A stretch of 64,000 nt of DNA from an uncultured Prevotellaceae bacterium (GCA_900316975.1 ONFA01000002.1:91314-155313), one strand, 5' to 3'; shown: positions 47,901 to 55,296, counted from the stretch's first letter. Notes: generated by a model not told the origin, from the sequence alone. Translations and numbers: made by a program.

Positions 47901-48432
47901 TGAAGAATTTGACTTCTTTGCCAGCCCAATCAGTTGGATAATACCAATCGAACTCAGCATAGCATCGTGCATCGCCGGTTGGTTTCTTAATGCGGATGGT
48001 TTCCGTCTTGGATTGCAGCTGACGCGGAGTTCCATTATCCGTGTTCGTCAGAATCAGCACGCCATTACCGTTAGGATAGTTGCCTTCTGCATTTCCTGAG
48101 AAACGCGTGGTGATGTCTATCCATTTGTCATTGTCGTCGCTCCGGTCATTGTTATTGTAGAGGGATACGATGTACCTTCTCTTCTGACCGGGTGCTTCGG
48201 CATAAATCCAGGCGCCATCAGGACAGTCGCCGGTTTTCTGGAGATAACCGTTCGTACCTGTCGTTTGGTCAAGATGCATCACCTTGATGTGTACAGCACC
48301 CTGACCTTTGGGGGTCACCATAAAACACATGGAAGTGTATTTCGCTTGGAAATAGTCTTCCGCCTGCATGCTTTGTGGCAGAACAAACATTGCCACTGCA
48401 AGCCATAGCCATAGTAAGTGTCTTAATTTCAT
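38944..48432 (-). CDS. Giant secreted multidomain surface protein (3,162 residues)
   Basis: The start at 48432 gives a signal peptide (ending QSMQAED); the frame open to 48558 overlaps a small gene and is rejected. Fibronectin-like modules fill the first 700 residues. A carboxypeptidase-regulatory-like domain follows (GFLTFKDGTGLADVEVKLF). Two LamG/concanavalin-like domains are near residues 2,100 and 2,330 (FAGSLKETRIWSKALT; MEGFIDEITLWDMALP). The C-terminus is YTLTGIRV...YIFNGQKVMIK, the signature shared with two other proteins here. It probably acts in adhesion or glycan binding at the cell surface. It is third in a minus-strand run with the GLUG protein and a tiny YIKPE gene. Confidence 0.9.
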   Translation of the reverse strand: MKLRHLLWLWLAVAMFVLPQSMQAEDYFQAKYTSMCFMVTPKGQGAVHIKVMHLDQTTGTNGYLQKTGDCPDGAWIYAEAPGQKRRYIVSLYNNNDRSDDNDKWIDITTRFSGNAEGNYPNGNGVLILTNTDNGTPRQLQSKTETIRIKKPTGDARCYAEFDWYYPTDWAGKEVKFFINGPVGHGEALSNREITPSSIIFSAVPELTLSEPIFTPVGEYAGFYSMVVANTTGSELKVTKVTELNTTQGTANIDITDQCKKSKDGYSLYIPSTNYTHQVKVEAQVPYNQYIYYNLPPKTVTIKAVHNPKDFNLKAEWGKKAASVLKWTVPNADEEDALYTDAFIIQRQLYNLNKNTEEDTSSWETIGQMLMEQGKANYEYTDSTQGCYGDTIHNSVRYRIYRAAIGATEGNVGQYDWRNKRDYVPGYDIGVRYASFQSTSQKDPNPVIIWYYSSTLVNHSADDHSYIPDDAHTIIRRTSEFMKNGVPVTYEEDFDVTTLVRKGGADVKSITGTIYPNSFQWVDDNGFAPCTKYSYQILYLPNDPSEIMPNRTVDVSIRTKVAGRNTDVTKIEPVQDDTKIGDFKASYDTEQNRIHLSWNVDMKRIDKLTILKLNQNKWEELPVNLSLPYYDDYAVEAGMDVEYRLSIQYECTDGEKKLSVDVTGKRRATGKIAGFLTFKDGTGLADVEVKLFREQNGQREEVTSVKTSSTGAYIFPDVPYSDMPYIVVPKTTLYPSLDPKEYPVYLNKNQTEFFNKNFISDDAFDIDGYVYYENTTVPVYGASFKIDGETVVDKSGNVIISDNDGHFQFKARKGTKRLTVEKEGHTFMFDGLYADNKGAARPINSNQTNVLFWDQTKVLTIGRVVGGLDQGEKTLGFGLSKNNLGDDLRIVLEQEGNQRSWLVKDQLNDALTVVHDTLAFETADGKKTSTVLTERHRVIITPNVETGEYQAKLLPIRYKVVEISAKGHPTLFQKGKVSEVLDLTDSLTTKTITYDNKQLKYNAIYNRIFRVEPDVNITELNDKGEPLPHYGLAEYTEPAANGGGAITVPLYDSNTKTYTFDYPVFLTGMHYFRITATENYYYNGEVTDECESVPVRGGKVHFYDDFSAMQRDSICTLDERTGSVDISVNVEKTVYDVQGTNALRHMDVDLEHEGQFIDSRNLLAFVMGEQQVTDDVISAGEVIMLNGILRDPPGSKSYAWIDTGSTFTNEFHCTFDIDLSLQLTYQKGTGANIMQGTYSGMGGGTYIGTQSSTKTTITVSPNAIPLIGAHFAYTGHTTFTMNKRMETSADPSMVGAKADIFYGNELVAATSYVRHVRAINEATYLYLKELGMLSETDGPCTLIAQGENSIGQPCYLISDYAVRVGPKVKTEFAYTQDYILNTLLPKLRLARNSYLYKGTRAEAKARANATLNNVFLSLRGEDDPRYGQDNLDDSLQYISIDRYDELNDRLNYEVITPDYIDVLGLRKQMAKEAALTDSVRIMNSLISQWEYIIAYNEYDKIQAFQTVDRTNRSSMDYNPGTAYNVDENASFYLENHTISGGIGITHNQSFDSKVDRDYHIPLVGVDLSEVTEGKSWMNGFNQLVNTGLSAATSAFNSNKNFQKSHEGNNSVKNVVIKYKVKNTATGQPIARTKDIVESDLSNVSKMEQTMKDIKSSGAFDIEIATGGTHSELKIVPSVSANYSSDNNSDLSESVTQGYHLETNPESNLSIDVYHDVEQVVTSTGVFGNSGDKQKFSKGNFVFRSLGGSTKCPYEPADVSKYYRPGTILSAATAQVEKPCITVENHIISNVPYGERAKFNLVLSNEGTLREEGSFDLVLLDKSNQTGASLIMDGAPLGNGRSVVVPYGTGMVKVLEIGQGMVDDYENIRIALRSQCDPTVADTVSLSVHFVPSASPIAVITPQDKWVLNTNSAQDERGRYYMPMTVGGYDVNFRNFDHVELQYKQSSEPESRWTNLCSYYNNDSLYQKGTGTKAMIMGGTLTHAFYGDSDPVELKYDLRAVTYSRLGNDFVTTSSPVFSGIKDTRRPQVFGSPQPANGILGVGNDLKLVFSENINANKLLSSNNFKVTGMPNNSVIGTTTYLQLQGDYSSYLETEEEYCAPDESFTIDMMLRAESSLNHACSLFEHYYNNDRLGFKIDIDFINNEPFLVVQSLMNVIKQQVISAKLDGIGPKYQRIAVVYDKPSEQILIYQNNNLLVKKKVLVPIKRTGKMRFGRGFAGSLKETRIWSKALTASEIEETANKTMYGNEVGLVAYYPMDEGYGESLEDKSLDNNLTMNEVKWITPEGCSFRLTGKHFTHELKREMFERTSAEKSYTLSMWFKAKDKSNFPIMASGYGVKEEENANEKLFIGVRDKKLTIASDTTSIVMNKSYADNQWHQLTFVVDRPANMASAYIDGELTGQAQASGFGKLYGAAPFRLGQVNATESENQLVEYAPMEGFIDEITLWDMALPRNVVKQRMNVSHDGAETGLLAYIPFSENVPQITGSGTLLEFSTNYFANKWDTELQKTVSMTDNAFGNGSQLTNNMMSTTEYATVKERGAVRDLRFDFVTKDNEMIIELKELPKDIDRTTVNITAMGIEDLNGNEMAQPVTWSAFIDRNSVRWAESQKTIDIDAQKEEDYTFTVDINNHGGAQRDYTIEGVPDWMTIEEGTMDTLDPEETITLHITISKDINIGTYHNVLYLKNDEELVNPLALTIKKNAVTPDWTFNKNGQSNMQVIAQVKMNEAIVTNKESILAAFDEYDKCLGTTHVTIDKNDKALFYLTIYGEKRKTPVKFRLWDATSGITYGVNADRDITYWSDSIVATYDAPVVMTANTNITRPLELTPTWTWVSLNVASSDANDIGQFLKRGKWQDGDQFKDPESQTFYNYYKGVWNSSGATGPLRTDRMYYIKSQKAQNIYIEGDALIDEADRTITLHPKWNYIGYTPMVNLPVNEALEDLKLKASDGDIIKSQDEFATFAASVGGWRGNLQYMKPGKGYMLYHKVTAEHPEEEIKFVYPFKSTAAVIAMAGAKAREIAFDDENEPLWTNTRRTTMNLILRTEGITAEEGDRLYAYAEGELCGIAEATDVEGEQTFFLSVGGEEKKTLTFTLERDGRLLGAATRSGIMYQADSLEGTTDVPKVIDFSSTSAYEDGIWYTLTGIRVGERRPATPGAYIFNGQKVMIK

Positions 48433-48463
48433 ATCGATTATAGTATTTATTTTATTTATCAAT

Positions 48464-48607
48464 TTAATCAGCATCAGACGGATCTTCACCTTCATCTGAA
48501 TCGGAATATCCGAAAGGAAGAGTGGGAGAAGTTGTTTGCAACAAGGGAACCGCCACAAATGGAATCTCCGTCGATTCCGGCTTGATATATAATCTCTTCT
48601 TGATCAT
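48464..48607 (-). CDS. Small YIKPE protein (47 residues)
   Basis: Reads MIKKRLYIKPESTEI, then a hydrophobic VAVPLLQ, then PTLPFGYSDSDEGEDPSDAD at the end. It starts nine bases after the GLUG gene stop and ends 31 bases before the giant protein gene. The same layout (Lys-rich YIKPE start, hydrophobic middle, Ser/Pro, acidic tail) is found in the 62-residue gene after the C10 protease. The likeness between two independent sites argues that this is a real gene, although it is short. No signal peptide is obvious. Function is unknown. Confidence 0.75.
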   Translation of the reverse strand: MIKKRLYIKPESTEIPFVAVPLLQTTSPTLPFGYSDSDEGEDPSDAD

Positions 48608-48616
48608 TATCTATTA

Positions 48617-50143
48617 TTATTGAATGAGAATTTTGTGTTCGTTATAGATATAGACTCCTTTTTCTATGGGTTTACCATTCAGTTTCTTACCATCTAATGT
48701 GTACCAGCAGTCCTTTTCGTACATGCCACTCAGTACATCATTGACGAGTTGTATGCCAGTGATTGTTCCATCTTCAGGATGGAAGTCATAGCGGACACTG
48801 CCGCTCGCCACTGGGGAAACTTTCAAATACGCTTTGTTTCGTGCCAATGAACCAGAAGTTGCAGGTACAAAAGCTCCGTTCTTCAAAATGTACTCTGTGC
48901 CATCACCCACAAAACCGACGGGACTGACATGAGAACCCTGGAGAAGATTGCCGGTATAGTCAGCAAGCCCTTCATCTGTGGTGTGCGACAAAACGACATC
49001 GACACCCTCATATACATCTGTGTCATAATAAACGAGGGCGCCACACCCTTCGTTGAGGGTGCTGACTTGGTGGAGCGTGATGGTTTTGTTTTCTTTGTCT
49101 GCATCTGTCACCATATAGGCTTTTACGCCTTTAAGGTCGGTGTAATTGCCATTCGGAACAATGGAGAGCCACTTCTTTTCCGGAGTGAAATGGAAGGTGA
49201 TGTCGCGGTTCTTGCAGAAAGAATTGAGTTGAGGATAAGAGCCTTTCTCAATCACCCATACGGGATTGTTCTTCTCCGTGTTCAAGATGCCTGTCCAATA
49301 GTTTTCAGTCTCATCAGTCGCTACCGTCATCTCTGTGGTGGTGGCATATTTGACAGTCGTTTTTGAGGGGGAACCACCTCCCTTCTCGGAACCAATTGTC
49401 ACATCTTCGCCAAAATTGAAATCCTCCATGCTGACGGTTTCCCTATCATATCGGCAATTATCCAGGAAATCCGTATTGCCACACTGACCAACGATGAAAC
49501 CGAAATAAGAGTTATTGTTCACATTGGACACCGTGATAGCCGTGTTGATCACATAGCATCGCTGGAGAGTGCCGCCATTCACATCGCCTGTCAATCCACC
49601 AGCATTTACTTCTGAATCCTTGCTTGCCGTCACGTTTCCTTGATGCCAACAATTTTCAATTTTACCTTCGGAGTAACCACAAAGCCCTCCAACATATTGA
49701 GTTCCTGAAACCGCAATGTTGCTGTAGCAACTACTAATCTCGCCTGATTTCAGATAGCCGCAAATACCGCCCACATAAAGTTTGCCTGAAATACCGCTTC
49801 CTTCCACTCCCACATCCCTCACACTGCCACCGTCAATATATCCGAACAGACCTGCATAGTCGTTGCTTCCTTCGACTTTGAGATGGCTGATCTTGTGTCC
49901 CCATCCTTCAAAGTTCCCCCTAAAGGGATGATCTGCATCACCAATGGGTGTCCATGCCTCATCATTCAGATTGAGGTTGGCTTTGAGATAAATGTTTTGA
50001 TATTGATAAGAGGTTCCTGAATTGACGGCATTTCTAAAAGCTTTCAATTCATCTACAGTTGTGATGGTCACATCAGCAAGTAGATTCCCTGTTACTAACC
50101 ATAGCAAGAGGGTGGCAAGAATACAATACTTTTTAACTTCCAT
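48617..50143 (-). CDS. Secreted GLUG-repeat protein
   Basis: 508 residues with a signal peptide ending near residue 24 (VTGNLLAD). Residues about 75-210 hold GLUG repeats (YVGGICGYLKSGEISSCYS; YVGGLCGYSEGKIENCWHQ), a beta-helix-like motif of surface proteins. The end is YTLDGKKLNGKPIEKGVYIY followed by a basic end, the signature shared with the C10 protease and the giant protein. A TATCTTTG -7 element lies at 50204-50211. It is followed at once by the YIKPE gene. Confidence 0.88.
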   Translation of the reverse strand: MEVKKYCILATLLLWLVTGNLLADVTITTVDELKAFRNAVNSGTSYQYQNIYLKANLNLNDEAWTPIGDADHPFRGNFEGWGHKISHLKVEGSNDYAGLFGYIDGGSVRDVGVEGSGISGKLYVGGICGYLKSGEISSCYSNIAVSGTQYVGGLCGYSEGKIENCWHQGNVTASKDSEVNAGGLTGDVNGGTLQRCYVINTAITVSNVNNNSYFGFIVGQCGNTDFLDNCRYDRETVSMEDFNFGEDVTIGSEKGGGSPSKTTVKYATTTEMTVATDETENYWTGILNTEKNNPVWVIEKGSYPQLNSFCKNRDITFHFTPEKKWLSIVPNGNYTDLKGVKAYMVTDADKENKTITLHQVSTLNEGCGALVYYDTDVYEGVDVVLSHTTDEGLADYTGNLLQGSHVSPVGFVGDGTEYILKNGAFVPATSGSLARNKAYLKVSPVASGSVRYDFHPEDGTITGIQLVNDVLSGMYEKDCWYTLDGKKLNGKPIEKGVYIYNEHKILIQ

Positions 50144-50285
50144 CTCTTTATTGATATATTTGTGTGTTTGGTAATCAATGAGTATTATTCATTCAATTCG
50201 GGGCAAAGATACGCAATTATTTTGTATTATTTAACAAAAGTGCGAATTTTTTTCAAGATAATTTTTCACATTTTTTCAATTATGT

Positions 50286-50316
50286 TTTGATGTCATGAAG
50301 AAAAAGTGTAATTTTG
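50286..50316 (+). promoter_or_regulatory. Consensus promoter of Sel1/TonB gene
   Basis: TTTG, 19 bases, TAATTTTG: a perfect match to the Bacteroidetes consensus, 60 bases before the start. Confidence 0.88.
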
Positions 50317-50376
50317 TGGCGTAAATCACTTTTTTACTAATCTAATAATTGACTATCAATCAAAACAGCAAGAATC

Positions 50377-51222
50377 ATGAAAAGAAGAATTTTAGTGCTC
50401 GTTGCTGCCGTGTGTGTGGCAATGGGGATGGAAGCACAGTTCTTCCCGGGCTTTAATCCGCAGCAGGCAAAACTAAAAGCGCAGGAGGAGGCAGAGAAGG
50501 CTTATCAGAAAGGGAATGACTTTCTGAGGGCAAAGAAGTATGACAGGGCATTTGACCTCTATCAGAAGGCTGCCGATGCTGGACATGCGGGTGCGCAGTA
50601 TAATTTGGGCACTTTCTACATCGAAGGAAAGGTGGTGTTGCAGGACTATGAGAAGGCAGTGTATTGGTTTGAGAAAGCTGCCATTCAGGGAGTGAAGGAT
50701 GCACAGTACAATCTCGCAGCCATCTATCACCAAGGGGCAGGTGTGCCAAAGGATGAAGAGAGAGCACAGTATTGGGCAAGGGTGTATAAGGATATTGAGA
50801 AACTGGAGGTGAAGAAGGAAGAGCCACAGCCTAATTTCCCCTTCCCTCCAAGACCGCAAGAACCTGTGGAGGAAGTTCCAGACGAACAGGCTGAGTTCGA
50901 GGGTGGCCAACAGGCTCTGATGACTTGGTTGTCGCAGAATATGCAATACCCGGAAAAGGCTGTGGAGGCTGATGCTCAAGGTAGAGTGCTGGTCGGTTTC
51001 ATCGTCAATCGGGATGGCAGCGTTGACGATGTGAAGGTAGTGAAATCGGTCCATCCCGCTCTGGACGAAGAGGCTGTGCGTGTGGTGAAAGCCATGCCTA
51101 AGTGGAAGCCAGGCAAGAAGGGCGGGAAGACGGTGCGTGTGAGATACACACTGCCGATTACTTTCAAAATGCAGGAGACACCTAAGACGGAAGGCTCTGA
51201 AAGCGGCGCTGCTGCACAGTGA
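50377..51222 (+). CDS. Sel1-repeat protein with C-terminal TonB domain
   Basis: 281 residues with a signal peptide (ending MGMEAQ). Residues about 35-140 carry Sel1/TPR-like repeats (AFDLYQKAADAGHAGAQYNL; AVYWFEKAAIQGVKDAQYNL). A Pro-rich linker (PQPNFPFPPRPQEP) leads to a TonB C-terminal domain (YPEKAVEADAQGRVLVGFIV, MPKWKPGKKGGK). Real TonB proteins keep an uncleaved membrane anchor; here a cleavable-type signal replaces it, so it may be a periplasmic adaptor, not the energy transducer itself. Confidence 0.88.
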   Translation: MKRRILVLVAAVCVAMGMEAQFFPGFNPQQAKLKAQEEAEKAYQKGNDFLRAKKYDRAFDLYQKAADAGHAGAQYNLGTFYIEGKVVLQDYEKAVYWFEKAAIQGVKDAQYNLAAIYHQGAGVPKDEERAQYWARVYKDIEKLEVKKEEPQPNFPFPPRPQEPVEEVPDEQAEFEGGQQALMTWLSQNMQYPEKAVEADAQGRVLVGFIVNRDGSVDDVKVVKSVHPALDEEAVRVVKAMPKWKPGKKGGKTVRVRYTLPITFKMQETPKTEGSESGAAAQ

Positions 51223-51330
51223 AAACCGTCAGTCAGAGTATCGGCTTTAACTCCTTCTAACTCCCTCTAACTCCTTTAACTCCAACGAAGTAGAATATCC
51301 GAGACTTAACTTTATTCACTTTATTTATAT

Positions 51331-54300
51331 ATGGATATGAAAAAGACTACACTTTTTGTCATTGGCTTGATGCTTGCCACAACTTTGATGGCAGGTCCAG
51401 TCGGCAAAGATGAAGCCAAGGTGAAAGCGCTGACCTTTCTTTATGGAAAGGCAGGCGGAAAGAGTGGTGTGGCAAAGGCACCGCGCCAACAGCAAGACTT
51501 GTCGCTGGCAGCGACAGGTGACGCGTACCACGTGTTTAATATCGGCTCAGGCGATGGCTTTGTCATCGTGAGCGGCTCAGACCTCACGCCCGACATCATC
51601 GGCTACACAGACGAGGGTGCGTTCGATGCACAGAACATGCCCGACAATATGAAGGCATGGTTGCAAGGCTATGCAGACCAGATTGCATATCTGGAGGAGA
51701 AGGGTGAGTCGCTGACAGCGGAGGCAAAGGCTTTGCGCAAGGCACCTGCAAGCGTGAAGACTCCGATTGCGCCAATGATTGAGACAGAATGGGGGCAGAG
51801 TGCGCCCTACAATTATCTGTGTCCTAAAGTGTCTGGCACGTATTGCAAGACGGGGTGTGTCGCCACGGCGATGGCTCAGTTGCTCTATTACCACAATCAG
51901 AAAGAGGGCTTCCCTGTTTCTACTGTGAAGACAATATCTGCCTTCACAAAAGGGGGCGTCAGTGTGGCAGAGTGTCCAGTGACTACTTTTGACTGGTCGA
52001 ACATGCAGAAGACATACACTGGCAAGGAAACGACCGTTGATGTGAAAGCACAAGCGGTGGCAAAACTGATGCAGTATTGTGGTGCATCGGTCGGCATGCA
52101 ATATGGTACAGGCAGTTCGGGCGCTTCTTCACCGGATGTGCCGCAAGCATTGGTGGATTATTTTGGCTATGACCAGCGCGTGAAGTATTTGCGTCGTTCT
52201 CACTATTCCACATCGGAATGGGAAAACATCGTTTATCAGGAATTGGAGGCAAAGCGCCCTGTGTTTTATTCTGGTTCTTCGACAGGTGGAGGGCATGCTT
52301 TCGTCTGTGACGGTTACGATGCTGACGGCTACTTCCACATCAACTGGGGATGGACAGGTGATGGCAATGGTTACTTCCTGCTGTCAGTGCTCAATCCGAG
52401 TGAGAGAGGCGTTGGTGCCGGTACATCTGATGATGGCTATACGATAGTGCAGGAAATTGTGGTTGGCATGGAGAAACCAACAGGCTCTCCTGAATTGGAG
52501 GATGGACGTATGGCGGTGCATGAGTGTAGTTATACTGGTACAACAACGCTCGGAAGGTCGTCATCCTGTACGGTATCTTATCATTTCTGGCTTTACAACG
52601 AATTAACTTATACGCATGATTTTGATTTTGCGTTGGCTCTATATGATGAAAGCGACAATTGCTTGGCTGTGTCGGCATCTTCTTCGTTGGATGCCGTAGC
52701 AGTTAATGCAGGAAGGGGGGGGACTCGCTCTTCTTCTTTCAATTTCACTTCATCTGCCGTGCCGAATGGAACTTATAAGTTGAAACTTGTCAGCAAGGAA
52801 AAGGGCGCTTCTGAATGGCAGAAGTGTTTCGGCGCGGATGATTATTACATCCAGATGGTTGCTGATGCATCCAATGTGACTTTCACGAATGTGACTCCAA
52901 CGGTTAATCTTGCGGTGTCGGAGGTGACTCCTACAGAGTGTGTGAAGGGAGCACTTACCACCATCACTGCGACCATCAAGAACAATGGCACACGATTCAA
53001 TGGCGAACTCTTCTTGCTTCTTAGCGGCATCAGTGGAGCCGTTGCTGGCAATGGCGTTAGTGTGGAGGCAGGCGAGAAAGTTATTGCTACATTCACGTTC
53101 AGATATAATGATGCGGCTCCTGTTATCAAGACCATGAAGATTGCTACTGATGGAGCAGGTGCAAATGTGATTTGGACGGGTGACCTGACTGTGAAGAATG
53201 GAGTCTCAGACAATACCCCCACTTTGACTTCGACTCATCACTTGAATGTGGACGAAAGTAATACATATATTTTAGGCGAAAAGTTGGTTGATCGTGTTAC
53301 CTTGACAAATACGAACACCACGAATGCTTTTGAAGGTTGGGCTTACTTGGCTGTTTATAAGTGGGAAGGTGGTACTGGAACTCCGACAAATACGGAGATG
53401 GAAAAAGTGGTAGTTCCTCCCTCATCGTCTATAGACATCACATTTGAGATGGATGTGGCTATTGGCGAGGTATATAGTGTGGAAGCATATTACTATCATA
53501 GTGATGGATGGGATACCGCCGCCCCCAAAGTTGTATATACGAAATATACGGCTAAGCCCGCTGTCACGATCCTTGCTGCCGATGGAACGAAATCGTGGAA
53601 GCTGGCAGAAGCCTCTCTCACTGTTCCAACCGATGCGGCAGTAGTTGACTTGCGTGGTCAGTCGGTGGTCACTTCCATCACACCGAACAGTAACCCGAAC
53701 ACACTCTATTTGGCAAATTCTGCCCCAGTCGGCGGCATCACGAAAAACTGGGTGAATGGCACGACGGCAGACAATGTGGAACTGGTGGATGATGGCACTC
53801 ATGGCTTCTATACACCGATAGATTTCACTGCTACGGAGATAAGTTACAAGCGTACCTTCACAACGGGTGCCACAGCAATGGGCGGTGGCTGGAACACACT
53901 GATGGTGCCGTTCGCCGTGAATGCCGTGAAGGTGGGAGGCTCTGCCATTGATTGGTTCAAGAGCGGCAGCGACACGGGCAAGAACTTCTGGCTTTATCAG
54001 TTTGCCAGCGATGATAAAGGCACGGTGGACTTCGACTATGCTGCCAGTATTGAGGCAAACACGCCTTATCTCATCAATGTACCCAGCGATGCATGGGGTG
54101 CAGAGAATCAGTTGACAGGTAAGGAGATTACTTTCGAAGGTAGCAGTGCTATAGTCAAAGCTGGCGGTAAGGGCTCTCAGAGTGGTTTCTACTATATGTT
54201 TACGGGCAACACACAGAAGCAGGCTGTCACAAATTCTTACGTGTTAAATGCTGCCGGTACGGAGTTTGCCAAGACCACAGGTGATGTGGAGCCTTTCCGT

Positions 54301-54519
54301 GCATACTTCTACGGCTCATCGCACAACCTTCAAGCTGCTGCTCTTGCTATCGGCTTTGTTGACAACAGCGAGGCTACAGGCATCACAGAGTTGACAGTGG
54401 GTTGTGATGAAGAAACGGCGAATGGCGTATGGTACACGCTCTCAGGTGTGAAGCTTACGGGCAAGCCAACTGAAAAGGGCATCTATATCTATCATGGTAA
54501 AAAAGTTGCAATCAAGTAA
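51331..54519 (+). CDS. C10 family (streptopain-like) cysteine protease, secreted
   Basis: 1,062 residues; MKKTT at 51337 is an equally good start. Signal peptide, then a pro-domain of about 120 residues, then the C10 catalytic domain with C176 (KTGCVATAMAQ) and H322 (GGGHAFVCDGY), and the Asn/Trp segment FHINWGWTGDGNGY. Several beta-sandwich domains follow. The C-terminus is YTLSGVKLTGKPTEKGIYIY plus a basic end. Similar to streptopain, interpain and PrtT. The A/C-rich stretch upstream (51248-51283) has repeated TAACTCC. Confidence 0.93.
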   Translation: MDMKKTTLFVIGLMLATTLMAGPVGKDEAKVKALTFLYGKAGGKSGVAKAPRQQQDLSLAATGDAYHVFNIGSGDGFVIVSGSDLTPDIIGYTDEGAFDAQNMPDNMKAWLQGYADQIAYLEEKGESLTAEAKALRKAPASVKTPIAPMIETEWGQSAPYNYLCPKVSGTYCKTGCVATAMAQLLYYHNQKEGFPVSTVKTISAFTKGGVSVAECPVTTFDWSNMQKTYTGKETTVDVKAQAVAKLMQYCGASVGMQYGTGSSGASSPDVPQALVDYFGYDQRVKYLRRSHYSTSEWENIVYQELEAKRPVFYSGSSTGGGHAFVCDGYDADGYFHINWGWTGDGNGYFLLSVLNPSERGVGAGTSDDGYTIVQEIVVGMEKPTGSPELEDGRMAVHECSYTGTTTLGRSSSCTVSYHFWLYNELTYTHDFDFALALYDESDNCLAVSASSSLDAVAVNAGRGGTRSSSFNFTSSAVPNGTYKLKLVSKEKGASEWQKCFGADDYYIQMVADASNVTFTNVTPTVNLAVSEVTPTECVKGALTTITATIKNNGTRFNGELFLLLSGISGAVAGNGVSVEAGEKVIATFTFRYNDAAPVIKTMKIATDGAGANVIWTGDLTVKNGVSDNTPTLTSTHHLNVDESNTYILGEKLVDRVTLTNTNTTNAFEGWAYLAVYKWEGGTGTPTNTEMEKVVVPPSSSIDITFEMDVAIGEVYSVEAYYYHSDGWDTAAPKVVYTKYTAKPAVTILAADGTKSWKLAEASLTVPTDAAVVDLRGQSVVTSITPNSNPNTLYLANSAPVGGITKNWVNGTTADNVELVDDGTHGFYTPIDFTATEISYKRTFTTGATAMGGGWNTLMVPFAVNAVKVGGSAIDWFKSGSDTGKNFWLYQFASDDKGTVDFDYAASIEANTPYLINVPSDAWGAENQLTGKEITFEGSSAIVKAGGKGSQSGFYYMFTGNTQKQAVTNSYVLNAAGTEFAKTTGDVEPFRAYFYGSSHNLQAAALAIGFVDNSEATGITELTVGCDEETANGVWYTLSGVKLTGKPTEKGIYIYHGKKVAIK

Positions 54520-54536
54520 AGAAAGGAGATAGAGCA

Positions 54537-54725
54537 ATGGATAAGAAAGTATATATCAAACCAGAACTGGACATGGTGCTGGTGGCGTCTCAGTCAATGA
54601 TTGCAGCATCCCTGCCTTCGTCAGTACCTGGCGGTACTCCCAATGTGAACGGCATCAAGGCTAATCCTTTCGATGAGGATGAATTGATGGATTTTGATAA
54701 GGAGATAGATGGTCTTTTGTGGTAA
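54537..54725 (+). CDS. Small YIKPE protein behind C10 protease (62 residues)
   Basis: Starts MDKKVYIKPELDMVLVA, then a Ser/Pro/Gly part (SLPSSVPGGTPN) and an acidic end (FDEDELMDFDKEIDGLLW). It lies 17 bases after the protease, with a strong AAAGGAGA ribosome site, so translation from the same mRNA is likely. It shares the beginning and the general layout with the 47-residue gene at 48464. Roles to consider are protease inhibitor, secretion helper or peptide precursor; the sequence does not decide. A terminator follows. Confidence 0.85.
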   Translation: MDKKVYIKPELDMVLVASQSMIAASLPSSVPGGTPNVNGIKANPFDEDELMDFDKEIDGLLW

Positions 54726-54750
54726 AATTTGTCTAATAATATAAAGAAGA

Positions 54751-54780
54751 GAAAGCCGGCATGGGAACATGTCGGCTTTC
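54751..54780 (+). terminator. Terminator of protease operon
   Basis: GAAAGCCGGCATG pairs with CATGTCGGCTTTC (one mismatch), loop GGAA, T-rich end. Confidence 0.88.
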
Positions 54781-54942
54781 TTGTTATTGGCGTTTGAGTT
54801 TGTTTTAGGTGGGGAAAAAGGTGATTTTAGTGATAAAAAGTGAAAAAAGTGTGTTTGTTGTCTGCTAACCCATATTTTTTGTGTAACTTTACCTCCGATT
54901 TTCGGAAAAGGAAGCGATAACAGATAATCGATAGTTAGAAAA

Positions 54943-55296
54943 ATGATGGCAAAAAGATTTCTCACCTGCTGCATGGCACTGGTGCTTGGTGTGTCGGCTT
55001 TGATGGCTGACGCTCCGAGTGATTTCATTAATAAATATGAACTTTTTGTGGATGGCGTGGCTGCTCTCGACAAGGACAATACGTTGCCTGAAACGATGGA
55101 CTCGCTGAAGTGTGTGTATAAGGAACTCACGAAGGAGTATAAGAGCGTGAAGAAGCAGATGACGCAGATTCAACTGGAGAAGTACTATAACCTGAAGGCT
55201 AAATACCAGAAGACCGTGGCGGTGTGGAACACGAAGCGAGGTGCCAAGGCTGTTGGCGGATGGGTGAAAGGAATCGTGAGGAAGAAGAAAAAGTAG
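54943..55296 (+). CDS. Small exported helical protein, possibly DUF6565
   Basis: 117 residues with a signal peptide (ending ALMADAP). The mature part is helical and charged (VYKELTKEYKSVKKQMTQIQ) with a strongly basic tail (KGIVRKKKK). I associate this with DUF6565 but only weakly. It stands alone between a terminator and simple repeats; function is unknown. Confidence 0.7.
   Translation: MMAKRFLTCCMALVLGVSALMADAPSDFINKYELFVDGVAALDKDNTLPETMDSLKCVYKELTKEYKSVKKQMTQIQLEKYYNLKAKYQKTVAVWNTKRGAKAVGGWVKGIVRKKKK

Noticed and set aside
48433..48558. Upstream extension of the giant protein
   Set aside because: The extension reads through the YIKPE gene in another frame and puts the clear signal peptide inside the protein.
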